A stretch of 64,000 nucleotides of DNA from Rosa chinensis (Eukaryota; Streptophyta; Magnoliopsida; Rosales; Rosaceae), in the NCBI RefSeq assembly GCF_002994745.2, contig NC_037091.1, positions 9,548,501-9,612,500 of the forward strand, read 5' to 3'. Numbering within the stretch: position 1 is the first letter of the stretch; every line of letters starts with the position of its first letter. The translations under genes were made by a program, and so were the position numbers. Of the stretch, positions 35,157-46,949 are shown piece by piece. A model generated the notes under the pieces. It made no database searches. It was not told the DNA's origin and worked only from the letters and a program-made list of their open reading frames with translations.

Positions 35157-37014
35157 TTAGTGGATCTTTCATAGCGGATGTTGCAAACTTCTTTGGGGTG
35201 GTTAGCGCGAGCATAACGCTTTCTTGTCCTATGAGACATGTTGGTGATTGGAGCACTGTCGTCGATAGTGTTGATGTGGCGCATGGGTTCAATGTCGGCG
35301 ACCACGGGTGGTGGTTGGCGCACTTTGAATTGCTCCATCTTGCTTTCACGGTACATAGTCTCAATAGCCGTTTTGAGAGCATTGCAGTTGTTGGTGTTGT
35401 GACCGCTGTCCTCGTGATATTTGCACCACTTGCCGATGTTCCTGGGCTTTCCCATTCTTGGGTACTTTCTTGGGGGTGGTGGCGGAATCTGGTCCTTGCA
35501 CTGGTCGTATATCTCCTTATACTAGGCTGTGAGGACTGTAAATATTGCGTACCACTGGGAGAACTCCATCAGTTTGTTACGGTTATCCCCATGGGATGAG
35601 CGGTTGCCCTTATTGTAATGTTGGTCCCTCTGCCGTTTGTTCTGGTAGTTGCCCTAGTGCCACTCTCTCTTCTTATCAGTTGGCGGCGTAGTAGAGGGTT
35701 TGTTAGCGGTCTCCTGCTGGCTGGAGGAGGGCTGAGTGGACTTTGCAGGTATTGGCGGTGGTGGTGGAGTTTCCCCATATGTGATGAACTTTGCCTGTGC
35801 ATGGATGACGGCTTCGCTCATGACATGGTCATATGCCGCATTTGGATGATTGTAATTAAGATGATACATAAATGGTCCCTTTAGGAGTCCTTGCTTGAAG
35901 GCTGCCAGTGCCATTGACTTATCCAGATCTCGGCATTGAGACGCCGCCGCTCGCCATCTGGTGACAAAAGCCTTCAATGTTTCCTCTGTGCCCTGCTTGA
36001 AGTTGAACAGTTGAGTTGTGATAGAGCGTGGAATGAGTCGATGGATCCCAGCGGGCATTCAAAGAACCAGCTCATTCCCTCACTATCCAACGTTTCACTG
36101 AACAAATGGCAGAGGATGGCGTCATCAAATCCCTTATTGTTAGTGACTTTCTTGAAGGTGTCCATATGGACGAAGGGGTCCGTCATGCCGCTGTAATGTG
36201 ACATCTTTGGTGTCTTTGCATGCACTGGTCTGACGGCCTGCAAGATCCTGGTGGTGAATGGTCCTGGTCTGGACGTAAAGAGCGGATTTGGAATTGGTGT
36301 GGAGCGCCTGCCTCTGCCCGTATTAGCCTTTGCTCTAGTTATTGCATTCTTTCTAGGATTAGGGCAGTTGCGTTGCCAGCGGGCCCCGCGGGGAGATTCC
36401 GCTGAACCTGCTCTCACCTGGGGACAGGTGGATTGCCCTCAGTCCTAGCCCTAGCCATTGAGCGGTTGGTGTGCGGTTGTGACTCTGCCTCTTGTTCCAT
36501 CATTAGGTAGGGCAGGGGAGGTGGGCCCATTTCCAATAGTACTGGTGGGTTCGGCGGTACCTATATATGTATAATTGGTACGGGTACTAATCCACCGGTA
36601 TTGGGTCGGTTATGTCTGGTGCTCCGCGATTGCTCGCTCTGCGCTGGGTTAGCGTTTACGTCCAGCGCCTTTTTCAGTTTGTCCAATTTTGACATCAGTG
36701 TGGCCACCTGCTTTAGGCCTCGACCTTATCTCTGTGCTCCTGTTTGCCTTATGGAGGTCCGCCAATGCTAGCTCATACATAGTGGCGAGATCTTGGCCTG
36801 GTGGGCGACTGTTGCCCGGTCAGGTCTCCGCTGCAGTTTGGGTCAGCGGGACCAGGGATGTGTCCTAGGGTTCCGCACTAGGGTTGACTGGAGTGTTGAA
36901 TAATGCTCGGTTAACATTAATCGCTGGGTTCATGTTAGCCGCGGGGTTGGTGGGATGGGGGTTGGCAGATTGATCCGCTTGCTCCTCAGCGTTTCCCCTG
37001 CTACCGTTAGTCAT
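35157..37014 (-). pseudogene. Tat A gag
   Basis: Start codon at 37014 (MTNGSRGNAEEQADQSANPH), then a low-complexity region with several stops, then the retrotransposon gag domain (HYSGMTDPFVHMDTFKK at about 36210; KQGTEETLKAFVTRWRAAAS at about 35990; ALAAFKQGLLKG). After a frame change comes the C-terminal zinc-knuckle-like WCKYHEDSGHNTNNC at about 35420, ending at the solo LTR. Gag packages element RNA; stops and shifts at about 36450-36850, 36000 and 35650 make it inactive. Confidence 0.85.
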
Positions 37015-37089
37015 GGTGGTTGTGGTGGGATGGCCTTTTGTTCAAGGGTTCCCACATAAGGCTCTAATTAATGTTAATGTCTAAGATCT

Positions 37090-37545
37090 AGCGGTAGCTA
37101 AACCTTGGTTAACACTGGTCTGACTGGCAGACCGCTACTTCTGATATAATCGACACATCCGCTACCTGTCAAGAAATACAAAGGGCGTCAGAGGGAGATC
37201 GCGTTGGGCGGTCTTCTATTCTCTGATGCCTAAGTCAGTCAATGTATTTGTATTGACAGAATAACAGTAGGTAAGTAATAAATACGTAATTAATGAGGAG
37301 AGAGGAGAGGACCTTTTATAGGTGGGGAAGAGGCTGACGTCTTCCATGTTTTCGATGTGGGACTGATATGCTTCAGCTCCCAGCTTCTGGAGCTTCTGAT
37401 GCCATCTTGACTTGGCGTGTGGCGGCACGTCGGCCATGATCTGGGGGTGAGCCAAGGCTCAGGCGGTAGCCTTCTTAGTTGTGTTTCCATAGGTCACTCC
37501 ACTGGCGGGAGTTGGTATCGCTGGCGGTAGCATGAGCATGGTTCA
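37090..37545 (-). repeat. Tat A 5' LTR (approximate)
   Basis: In minus orientation it starts TGAACCATGCTCATGC at 37545. A TATA-like 'cctataaaagg' lies at about 37314, followed by a leader with 'cttaggcatcagag', also seen in the LTR at 40.57 kb. The 3' boundary before gag is not clear and no partner LTR exists in the window. The flanking bases next to the start are 'ttaga'. Confidence 0.6.
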
Positions 37546-37590
37546 TTAGAGCTAATTATGTTTGGCAAATGCTCATGCAAGTACACATAC

Positions 37591-40322
37591 CCTCATTGTT
37601 TTCACCGGTATTTAGTGAGTCTTGGAGTCCATTATAAAGTTTACGTCGCAGGGTATCTTGATTACCACGAATCCATCGTAGCTTTTGTGTTTCAATTTTC
37701 ACATAATTATCGACGACATATTGTTGTAACAGGTGGCCTCCTCAGAGTAAGATTGATTCCTCATGTGGACGAATCTAAAATGATAAATTTAACAATTAGC
37801 ATGATGTTAAAAAATAATGTATTATATATATTTATTCACAATAAGAGGATGAAGAATAGTTTATTAACCTGCAAAATATACGCGTAATACGGTAATAGTC
37901 ACGACACGCCAATTTTTTACTATTATTATTCTGACTATTCACATCCATCCATATGTGCCATAAGGTAAAAGCAATGGATACTGTAAAGGATCATAGTAAC
38001 CTGCACAATCTTGGACATTTAAAAGTTGACCCTGCCTTGTCTGTACCACAATATCACAACCTCTCAGATTTTCTACATCATCTACACCCACTATTACTGC
38101 AGCAACTTGAGACTCTGAACGCAAACTATACTGACGTTGGTTTGCAGGTTGCTCTCTAATGATGAGTCTGCAAGTTTCTAAATCTTGGCGTTGTGCTAGG
38201 TGATAAAGTGTCCGCACAAATGGATTGTGTCGATTCAAGATTTCTTGTATAATTTCAACCACATCTCTGTGCAACGCTTCATTCTCTAACATACGATTTT
38301 GTACTTCATGGTCTGTGTTATATATATACAATTGTAGAAATCTTGGTCTATTATCCCTATTTGGTAAAAGACTTCATATCTTATGATATATGGATCCTTG
38401 AGCACAAAAACTGAATGTGCCACCACCGGTCGCTAGATTTTGATCGACATGAACACCCATTGATGTGAATGAAAATACATGGTTATAGGCACAGATATTC
38501 TACCTAAAATGGACTCCTTGTGGAGTTTCAGCAGAAAATAACTCGGCCATTTTTGGAGGAGATTGAACAGGAGGAATTACAGTTTTCCCATTCAAACAAC
38601 ACATATCTTTGCTCTCGTGATAGAACAGGCACGCATGACAATGTGGACATATTGTTGGTGCCGGGTAAATGATATTTTGTGACTCCAATATTCTTATGAA
38701 AATTCCAAACACAATTATGAGGTCTGCGACCTCTAGTTCTGAGACTTACTGGCACAACACCGCTATTATAGGGCATGTTATTTTGAGGAATGACATTTTA
38801 TGAGATTCTTGTTAAAAAAAATAAAAAATCAATGTTAGTAATTGTGCTAGTTACTAAAACAATATATATACGAACATATTGATGTTTTGAATTTGTTACC
38901 TTCACTAAGTACAACATGATCCTCATTGTTCATAGCATTTTGGTTAACTCCATTAACAGGCACCTGCCACCTATTTGACCATGCTAGTTACCTTATATGG
39001 TTCAAGCACATTCTGCGATTTTCAGAGCTTCCTGTTATGAAAAAAAAAAAATCAGGTACTGTGCTTATTACTGAAACAATAGTGAAGAATACATTGATGT
39101 TTGCCATTTGTACCTTCATTGACTGCTATATGATCACCATTGTTCATATCGTCTTGATCCGCTCCATTATCAAGCACTTGTGACCTATTCGACCATGCTA
39201 GTTGTCTTATATGGCTTAAGCGGATTCTAGTTGGAACTTGGATATTATGCTCATGATTTTATGTTAGCCTACGATGATAATGATAATTAGCTCGTCGTCG
39301 TGCTAAATACTCATCACGTTGTTCTGAACTCATTGAAGCCCGCCAAGTGCTTTGATTTGTTCACCATCATGCTCTTTGACTTTCTCTTTCAGAATGTGTT
39401 GTACTTTGGTGATAAGCCCGATCTTGTTGTTCAACACCTATGATTTTCATGTATTAAATTATTTAAACATTGAAGAAAGTCAAGAAATATGCTCCATAAA
39501 AATTCTAGGGAAAATTTCACAAATGGTCACTTAACTTTGACTCATTCGACACTTTGGTCACTGAAGTTTTAAATATATCACTTTGGTCACTCAACTATTA
39601 CATTGTCAATCACTTAAGTCACTTTGCTAATTTTTTTTCATTAAAAAAAATTATAAAAAATACTCTTTGGGTGACTTAAGTGATTGACAGTGTAATAGTT
39701 GAGTGACCAAAGTGATATATTTGAAACTTCAGTGACCAAAGTGTCGAATGAGTCATAGTTGAGTGACCATTTGTGGAATTCTCCCAAAATTCTATGAGAA
39801 ATATTTAGTACTTAAAGTAATGGATGCTGAATTCTCAAATTTCCCTTCCATTTCAATATGGCATTGATGCAGCCCCCTTAAAAAAAATTCTCAAATAGTA
39901 CTTAAAGTCGTTACATTTTAATTCTTCCTTCTTTGGGGAAGTTTGGTGACAAATTCTCAATGTTCTGAAATTCTTCCTTAAAAAATAAAACCATATTACT
40001 ATCAAAACTCTTAATTCTACATATGCAAAAGAATATTTTTGTTGATCAAATTAGAAAGAAAATTGTGAAAAAAATATATACAATACGTTGAAGATGTTTG
40101 TGTTTTGGAACATGCATTCAGTAAGTTACCGTCCATTGCTTCCACTTGATTTGCTACACTTGTGTTCTCCATTTGTCGTTGTATCTGATAGTTGGCACGT
40201 CTTTGGGCTAAAATTTTCACTCGTTGTGAAGAACTCAATAACTGTCACCTCTCTCTTTGACGATTATTTCTACGTTGCCTTTCAGCCTCTAATGCATGAA
40301 GATGGGTGTAACCCTGCACCAT
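37591..40322 (-). pseudogene. Helitron N-terminal region (multi-exon)
   Basis: A start codon at 40322 (MVQGYTHLHALEAERQRRNN) leads into the Arg-rich N-terminal region, with SSSQRVKILAQRRANYQIQR near 40200. Related exon-like pieces occur at about 39130-39350 (DEYLARRRANYHYHRR) and 38900-39010, separated by non-coding DNA and a MITE. Then come pieces at 38500-38776 with a Cys/His cluster (CPHCHACLFY), 37939-38331 (QYPLLLPYGTYGW) and 37600-37760, encoding QQYVVDNYVKIETQKLRWIR and ending GLQDSLNTGENNE at 37593. These match the N-terminal part of plant Helitron helicase-like proteins. Stops and repeats of similar N-terminal pieces show decay or internal duplication. Confidence 0.8.
39508..39785. 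mobile_element. Mutator-like MITE (278 bp) with 9-bp target duplication
   Basis: The two halves are near-perfect inverted repeats of about 115 bases: the ends read GGGAAAATTTCACAAATGG and GGGAGAATTCCACAAATGG, with internal 'cactttggtcactgaagttt'. A 9-base duplication AAAATTCTA flanks it (39499-39507 and 39786-39794), which fits Mutator-like elements. No coding region. It lies inside the Helitron N-terminal region. Confidence 0.9.
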
Positions 40323-40439
40323 AGACGCAATAATATAAAAAAGAGAGCAAATTCTATTTAAAAGGTTTTCCCATCAATTGTTTTACTTCTAACGAAATGA
40401 ATTCAAATGTACCTGGCTTCGTTGGGTGGTAAGAGTGTG

Positions 40440-40904
40440 ATGAAAGAGATTGTGAAGGACTCTGTTTCGATGGTAGAAACGGGGTTGTGGTGAGAGCTTC
40501 CACCTTCGAGATCCGTACTTGCCAGCCATGAACAGAGGTCAGAGGGAAGACCAGGCTAGCCAGCCTTCCACTCTCCGATGCCTAAGTCAGATACATATAA
40601 GAATGAAGACTACGTAGGAGTAAATGGAGAGTGGTGGCTTACCTTGAGTGAGTGGAGAGACATGTATTTATAGTGTGAGGATGGGCTTGTCACCCCCTTT
40701 ATTTCCAATGTGGGACTAGCTTGGTCCACCCAATACCACTAGTGTATGGTATCGGTATCGGCATGTGTGGTATCGGTATTGGTATCATGTATGGTATCGG
40801 CATCGGTATCGGTATCATGTATGGTATCGGTATTGGTATAATTTTAAGTAGCTAGTGAGCCTTATGCTTCCGATACTTGTGCCTAAGAGGTATCTACACC
40901 AACA
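40440..40904 (-). repeat. LTR of another Tat-like element (element D), minus strand
   Basis: In minus orientation it starts TGTTGGTGTAGATACC directly after a purine tract. A TATA-like 'ctataaatac' lies at about 40672, then 'cttaggcatcggag', which resembles the leader of the Tat A LTR. The other end lies near 40440 and is not precisely defined. Internal 'ggtatcggtatcgg' short repeats occupy 40740-40840. Since a polypurine tract precedes it, it would be the 3' LTR of an element whose body lies to the right. Confidence 0.6.
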
Positions 40905-41200
40905 AGTCCCCCAAGTCCCCGGTCAAGAGTTCTCTTGGGTGGGGAGTTTGTCCATGGTAAAAGGATCGGAAGTGCAAGGCGAGTATCCTTGCCACGTGGC
41001 TTCCGTACAACCATTACCCCCAGTCCCCCAAGTCCCCAGCTAAGAGGAGTCTTGACTGGGGTGGTGATTTGCATTTTCCAAGTAAAACCGAGCAGGCATT
41101 CGTTAGAAATTTGGCGAAAGTTTCTTCCTTAAGGTGACTAGTCCCCCGAGTCCGAGGTCAGAGGGTTTAGACCAAGGTCTGCGAGCATATGGCATCAGGT
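40905..41200 (-). repeat. Triplicated polypurine-tract region beside the LTR
   Basis: Text 'agtcccccaagtcccc' (a polypurine tract on the minus strand) occurs at 40905 and 41022, and a variant 'agtcccccgagtcc' at 41140, spaced 117-118 bases apart. Flanking sequence in the units is diverged but alignable ('caagag..tcttg..tgggg'). Only the first copy abuts the LTR start. Confidence 0.65.
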
Positions 41201-43490
41201 ATGCTCGATATAAGGTGTATTAGATACACTTGACGTCTGTAAGGGTAGCCTTGGATATATCAGCCCATTTTTGCATATGGCTATATAATGATTTTGGCGT
41301 GGAGCCGATAATGGCTGTAATGAATGTAGCCAATAGTGGCTGGAATGATGTAGCCGATAGTGGCTAGAATGATGTAGCAGATAGTGGCTCGAATGTACTT
41401 TGGCGATATCGCTATTATTAAGCTTGGTACAACCTTTTGTTTTGCATGTAGCGCCATGCAATCATATAATAGAGAAAGATGAGGCATGGAGATATTGTAT
41501 AATGGAGAGAAGCCATGGCGATATCATATCAGGTAATGGATAATTAAAACATAGCGATATCATATGATGGAGATAAAACATGGCAATGTCGTATGATAGA
41601 GAGGAAGCATGGCGATATCGCGTGTTAAAGAAAGATAATTTGTGCCGATATCATATAATGGAGAGAAAACACATGGCGATATCACGCGTTGGAGAAGGAT
41701 AACTCATGTTTATATCAGATAATGCAGAGGTAACACATGGCGATATCGCGCGTTGGAGAAGGATAACTTTTTTCGATATCAAATAATGACATATGGCGAT
41801 ATCGTGTGTTGAGAAACAACTCGGGGCCATATCGCATAATAGAGAGGTGAAATATAGCAATATAATATAGAGATAAAGCATGGCGATACCATGTGTTGGA
41901 GAGACAACTGTTGCCCATATTAAGTAATCGGGAGATAACCCATGGCAATATCATATAATGGAAAGATAAACATGGCGAAATCGCATATAAAGGAGAGCGT
42001 GTCGTGATCGCATTTCATTTAGGCATTTTTCCTTGCTCGCATTTCATTTAGGCATTTCACCTTACTTGCATTTCATTTAGGCATTTTGCCTTACTCGCAT
42101 TTCACTTAGGCATTTCGCCTTACTCGCATTTCGTGAAGGCATTTCGCCTTGCTCACCTATCATTAAGACATTCCGCCTTGATAGCATTTCATGAAGGCAT
42201 TTTTCCGTACTCACATTTCATGAAGGCATTCTGCCTTGATCGCATTGAAGCATTGCACATTAATCGTGTTGGAGAATTTCACATTAATCGTGTTGGAGCA
42301 TTTCGCATTGATCTTATTAGAGCATTCATTCGTTGAATATTTGTTCGTGGGGATATATCGCATTCAAAAACATTCGTGTCAGCGTATCACATATTGCTAA
42401 CATTCATTCGTTCATGGCGGAGTATCACGTATCGGTCATGCATTCATTGGCGTATCTCGTAACATTCATTCATTCATTCATTGGCGTATCGCGTAACATT
42501 CGTTCATTCATTCATTGGATCATACCTAGCAACGCAAGGGTTCGTGAGGGACAACATTTCGCTGTGTCAGCGAGACCGGCCGTGGGCGATATCGCGTAAC
42601 ATTCATTCATTGGTGTATCTTGTATCATTCGTTCATTCATTGGATCGTACCTGGCAACGCAAAGGTTCAAGAGGGATAGCATTTAGCTGTGTCAGCGAGA
42701 CCTGCCGTGGGCTATATCCCATTAACATCCGTTCATTCATTGGCAGATTGCGAAATATTCATTCATTCACTCATTGGATCGCACCTAGCAATGCAAGGGT
42801 TCGCGAGGGACAACACTTTGCTGTGTCAGCGAGACCAGCCATGGGTGTATCGCATTGTATAGCCATTTAAGCCTGTTCGCAGTGGAGCATTTCACTTTGA
42901 TCGCATTGGAGCATTTCGCATTGATCGCGTTGTCAATACAAGGGTTTGCGAGTGATAGCACATATAGTGCTATATCAGCACAACCATCCCTGTAGCGATA
43001 TTGAATTCTATAGCCATTTAAGCTTGTTTGCGTTAGGCAGTTGTTTGGGATTGCTATACAGCTTGCCCATGCCTTTAGCGATATTTGGTGAAGAGATAAA
43101 TCATGGCGATATCGAGCCGGTTTCATTAAAAATTGCCAAAGGCAGTGACAGAATACAAGGCGATCGTGGGCGAATACGTGGAGATCATTGGAGAAGACGT
43201 GGTGGTCATTCAAGAATACATGGCGAACATAGGAGAATACATTGGGGTCGTTGGAGAACACATACCGACACATTGAGATCGTTGGAGAACACATTGTGAT
43301 CATTGGAGAATATCGTTAGAGAATACGTGGTGATCAATAGAGAATACAGTGAGGTCATTGGAGAATTGGTAGAGTCCCGGAGGGGTTATATGGTAAGAGT
43401 ATAGTCCCGAGTGCCACTAGGGCACGAGCGGGGAGTTAAAAGAGTGCCTGTTAGGGTATAAGCGTGAAGCTAAAGTATAGGCGAGTATAT
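41201..43490. repeat. Multi-period degenerate tandem array, left part
   Basis: Successive blocks differ in period: 'catggcgatatcg' units of about 30-60 bases (41480-42000); a 29-base 'catttcatttaggcattt' unit repeated about eight times (42005-42240); a 28-base 'attaatcgtgttggag' block (42245-42320); an about 120-base unit with 'tgtgtcagcgagacc' three times (42500-42850); and a 'catggcgaacataggagaa'-type block of about 24 bases (43100-43370). Chance ORFs in it are repeat-derived. The array continues right of Tat B. Confidence 0.8.
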
Positions 43491-43495
43491 GGTGC

Positions 43496-43979
43496 TGTAC
43501 ATACTAGGGAAGTCTTCACTAGGTTTGGCACTATCTACTGAGGCCCATCGGGATCCCTTAGGACCATGCCATGGGCCGGGTTCACGACCCACCATGGCGG
43601 GGCCCAGGGTGGACGTCACCCCGGGCATACAGGGCCCAGGGCATGGTCAACAGAGCCCATCTGATACACAGCAGCAGGCTGATAGGATATCAGGAGAATA
43701 GCCTGCATCCCATATCGAACATAGGGGAAACTCCTTTCCCATGCTTAAGTATTAAGGCATCAGTATAACCACCTTTATGGGTAATAACTCTTTGATCCAC
43801 TATTTACTTGATCCATTTCTATATATTGGCTTCTCATTCGAGCATCGGAGAGGCGTAAACCGTTCGGTACGGTTTACCCCTCGGACTCTGTGTTCTTAGT
43901 CCAGGATATAGGAGGCATATTGGTACCCCAGGCGGTATAACATTCTGTGTAAGGTACCTAGAGAAAGCCACCAGAAACA
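43496..43979 (+). repeat. Tat B 5' LTR
   Basis: 484 bases starting TGTACATACTAGGG and ending AGAAACA. A TATA-like 'tctatatattgg' lies at about 43820. It is followed by TTGGCGCGCC, the start of the primer-binding site. Confidence 0.92.
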
Positions 43980-43998
43980 TTGGCGCGCCAGATAGGGG
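43980..43998 (+). promoter_or_regulatory. Tat B primer-binding site
   Basis: TTGGCGCGCCAGATAGGGG immediately after the 5' LTR. The 'tTGGCGC' start is typical of Tat-type elements primed by elongator tRNAs; the exact tRNA is not identified. Confidence 0.7.
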
Positions 43999-44004
43999 CT
44001 AACC

Positions 44005-45821
44005 ATGACCGAGCTGGAAGAAGTGGCAGGTGAGGGTAGAAATGCCGCCCGGGCACTGATATTCTCTCCTTGTACTTCATCAGCAGGAACACCAAATGTC
44101 GTAGGAGAGGCGCATGGTCTCGGATTCTTGAACCAGCAGAATGCAGGCGACCCATCGAGCACCCAAGACCAAGTGGCCCCAGTATCGGAGTTGGAGTCTA
44201 TGAGAGCAGAGATCGCAGCCTTCCGGGAACAAGCCAGGATCGATCGGGAACAATAAAGAGTTGATAGGGAAACAAGCCTCCTTTCAAAACAAAGATTGCA
44301 GGAGCTGGAAGATGAAAACACCGTGTTAGCCCGAGCACTGGACAGAAGACACCAGCATAATGAGGCACTCACCCAAGCTCTAGCTAGGGCATCTCAGGTA
44401 GCAACAGATGTAAATGCTGCCTCGGTGACCGGTACCATCGGCCTCACTCTGACCCTGCTCGCGGGAAGCGGTCTACGGATGATACACATACTGGCAGATT
44501 TGTTCCCGGAAAGCCTGAGGCATTTGCCACCGCCATCATTACCACAGCCAGCTGAAAGTGACCTGCTGGTAACTGATCCAAACATAGTGTTACTTATTCA
44601 AATGTGCAACTCCTTGCATGCCCTTCAGGCAAGGGTAGAGGAAACAGAGAATAGGGACACCTGAAGACCCCTGACCACATATAAGGATCGTTCGGGTCCT
44701 TTCAACCAGCAGGTTAGAAGCGCTATTCGGATGAACATATCCAAACCACTGAAGATTGATTACATAGGAATTGGGGACCCGTACTAACACTTGCAGGCTT
44801 TCTGCTCACAAACCAGCGCCAATGGATACACAGATGAGTTGTGTTGTAATAGTTTCAGGAGACGTTATCGGGAAAAGCCTTGAGTTGGTTCTACGAATTA
44901 CCGGCCGTTTCTGTAGGAAATTTCAAGGAGCTAGCGGACAAGTTCGTAGCTCGATTTATCTTACGTACGGATGGGATACATACCCTAAAGGGGCTGCTAA
45001 AGATTCAGCAGGGGGAGAATGAAACTTTGAAGTCCTTCATTAACCAATGGCAGGCAGCTACCGCTAGGTGCCGGGACCTTAACAAGGAACTAGCCGAGCT
45101 GGCTTTCAGGAGGGGCCTAAGGCGTGGAGAGTTTCTCTACGGGATTAACCATCACCGCCCGACTAGCTACGATGAGCTAATGGCCACGGCTATCAGGCAT
45201 GCTCAGGCCGAATTCGAAACATACGGGGACAACGTCAGGCCAGAACTAAGGGCCTCCATCCCGACCCCAGTTATCAGGGATGAACCATGGAAAAGGGAGT
45301 GGGTCCATAATCGGGATCGATCACCCCATAACCCAAGCAAGAGAAGCAGAGAGTCATCATCCAAGTCTAGCGGTTACAGATCCCCTCAGCCTCGCCGGGA
45401 AGAGAGAACACAGCAGGCCCTGCGAACACCGCCACCACCCTGGTACGAGGTATTTACAATCCTCAACGCTTTGTATGAAACTATATGGAACGAGAACAAG
45501 GATAAGATACCCGGACCACAACCGAGGAAATTCTTGAAGAGTAAACTTAACCAACAGGATACCGGGAGATATTGTACATATCATGAAGATGCCGGGCACA
45601 ATACCAACCTCTGTGTGGCTTTAAAAAATACGATTGAATCACTTATTCAAAAGGGCAAACTTCAGCGGTACCTACCTGCTAAAGAGATAGGGGTTGTAGA
45701 CATGTACGGCCAGATCTTCACGATCCATGGTGGGGGACCGAAGGAACTACCTCCCCAGGGGCGGAAGAGGAACTCTAGTTTTGGACACCCAGAAGTTTTC
45801 AATTTCCACAAAGCTCTGTAG
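44005..45821 (+). pseudogene. Tat B gag
   Basis: Starts MTELEEVAGEGRNAAR at 44005. One frame continues through an in-frame TAA at 44254 and a charged coiled-coil stretch (LQELEDENTVLARAL) to a TGA at 44662. A frameshift leads into the 313-codon frame from 44880, holding the gag domain (WFYELPAVSVGNFKELADKF; ENETLKSFINQWQAATARCR; LAFRRGLRRGEFLYGI) and the C-terminal zinc-knuckle-like YCTYHEDAGHNTNLC. The same order as gag of Tat A, with clear similarity (HEDxGHNTNxC). Stops and the shift prevent a full protein. Confidence 0.88.
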
Positions 45822-46949
45822 CCGGACAGTGACACCGGGAGAAGGACGGTCACTTTCTTGCAGGAAGAAGAGACTGACCTTAGAATGCCTCATGATGAGC
45901 CCTTCCTGATCACGCTTCAAGTGGACCACTATATAGTCTCCCGGGTACTAGTGGATACCGGAGCATAGGTGAGCGTACTGTTCCGAGATGCGTACAAGGC
46001 CCTGAACAAGGGAAGGGCTAAACTATCACAGGATAATGAGCCCCTCATCAGCTTCTCAAGAGATATAGTCCAACCACTAGGATCAGATTACTTATCTATA
46101 ACGGTGGGAGAAAGCCAACTATCAAAACAGAGTTCATTGTGGTTAACTGTGCCTCATCCTACAATGTAATCCTGGGTCGACCGGCACTCTAGCGCCTGAG
46201 GACTTTCATTGCAGGCCACATGCTCACAATGAAAGTGCCAACCCCAGTTGGAATAGCAACCATTCGGGGTGACCAGGCGGCGGCAAGGCAGTGCTACTCT
46301 TTAACGGTATCTCGAGGTAAGGGTAAGTCAGAAATGTTGCTCGTGGCCACCGATCCTCTCACATACAGGTACGAGGATCCCAGAGACGATACCGACTCTG
46401 ATGAAGAATGGGCCGGTGCCGTGGAAGACGTCGAAGAAGTCGTGTTATCTGAGCAATTCCTGAAGAAGATCGTTAGGATAGGTACCAAGTTGGCTCCGAC
46501 TATCAGGGAAGACCTAATCTCGTTTCTCCGCTCTAACGCGCCCGCTTTCGCCTGGTCATATGAGGACATGCCCGGTATACCAACTAACATAGCCATGCAC
46601 AACCTTAGCATTGTTCCTTTCTCGGCACCAGTAATTAAGGCAGAAGCGAAGAGCTTTCACACATGATGAGAACCGAGCTATCCAGGTTGAAGTAAAGAAG
46701 CTGATGGCCAACAATTTTGTCAGGGAAGTGACGTATCCCCGGTGGTTAGGCAATATGGTCATGGTACTAAAGAAGTCTCCGGGCTCATGGCGCATGTGTG
46801 TGGACTACACAAATCTCAACCGAGCATGCCCTAAGGATAGCTTCCCGCTCCCGCAAATTGATCAGCTAATCGACTCCACAGCTAGGTACTAGTTACTCAG
46901 CTTCATGGATGCATTCAGCGGGTACAATCAAATCTGGATGAACCCAGCA
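45822..46949 (+). pseudogene. Tat B protease and 5' part of RT
   Basis: Protease: SRVLVDTGA at about 45945-45968, immediately followed by an in-frame TAG, then VSVLFRDAYKAL. The stretch MLTMKVPTPVGIATIRGDQA (46220) is the protease-RT linker. RT begins at about 46680 with NNFVREVTYPRWLGNMVMV, WRMCVDYTNLNRACPKDSF and MDAFSGYNQIWMNPA, where a solo LTR interrupts it. Stops near 45820, 45966, 46167, 46190, 46665 and 46890, and frame changes, show decay. Confidence 0.88.

Larger units (their letters stand above)
23909..37545 (-). mobile_element. Ty3 Tat-lineage LTR retrotransposon A, 3'-truncated
   Basis: Minus-strand order: 5' LTR (about 37545 to 37090), gag (37014 to 35157), a solo LTR insertion, protease, RT, RNase H, a copia insertion, second (archaeal-type) RNase H, integrase ending near 25085, then a plus-strand coiled-coil ORF. 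Dual RNase H and an opposite-strand extra ORF downstream of integrase are marks of the Tat lineage. The left boundary (about 23909) cuts into the extra ORF, and no 3' LTR is present, so the 3' end is deleted. Target duplication therefore cannot be checked. Confidence 0.85.
23495..37590 (-). other. Probable Helitron intron, now 14.1 kb
   Basis: On the minus strand the exon ends ...AACAATGAGG|gtatgtgtac and resumes after 'tttgaaaag' with CAAGTAATATTGG. Joining them gives the continuous frame GENNE-A-SNIGRR expected of plant Helitron Rep proteins. Only about 65 bases at its edges look like original intron; the rest is nested transposons. The borders are inferred from frame continuity, not from transcripts. 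Confidence 0.6.
19842..40322 (-). mobile_element. Decayed RepHel Helitron split by 14 kb of nested elements
   Basis: Helitron coding pieces run on the minus strand from about 40322 (start) through 37590, then resume at 23494 and end near 20460. The break coincides with GT-AG-like intron borders (37590 and 23495) that restore reading phase, so the nested elements probably entered an intron. The 5' terminus (TC) was not located, and only a tentative 3' hairpin lies near 19.85 kb. Several stops and frameshifts make it immobile. This outer span includes MITEs and LTR elements listed separately. Confidence 0.7.

Noticed and set aside
41480..43370. Regularly spaced short repeats resembling a CRISPR array
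   Set aside because: Repeats are degenerate, periods change from block to block, there are no unique spacers and no cas genes; the context is plant retrotransposon DNA.
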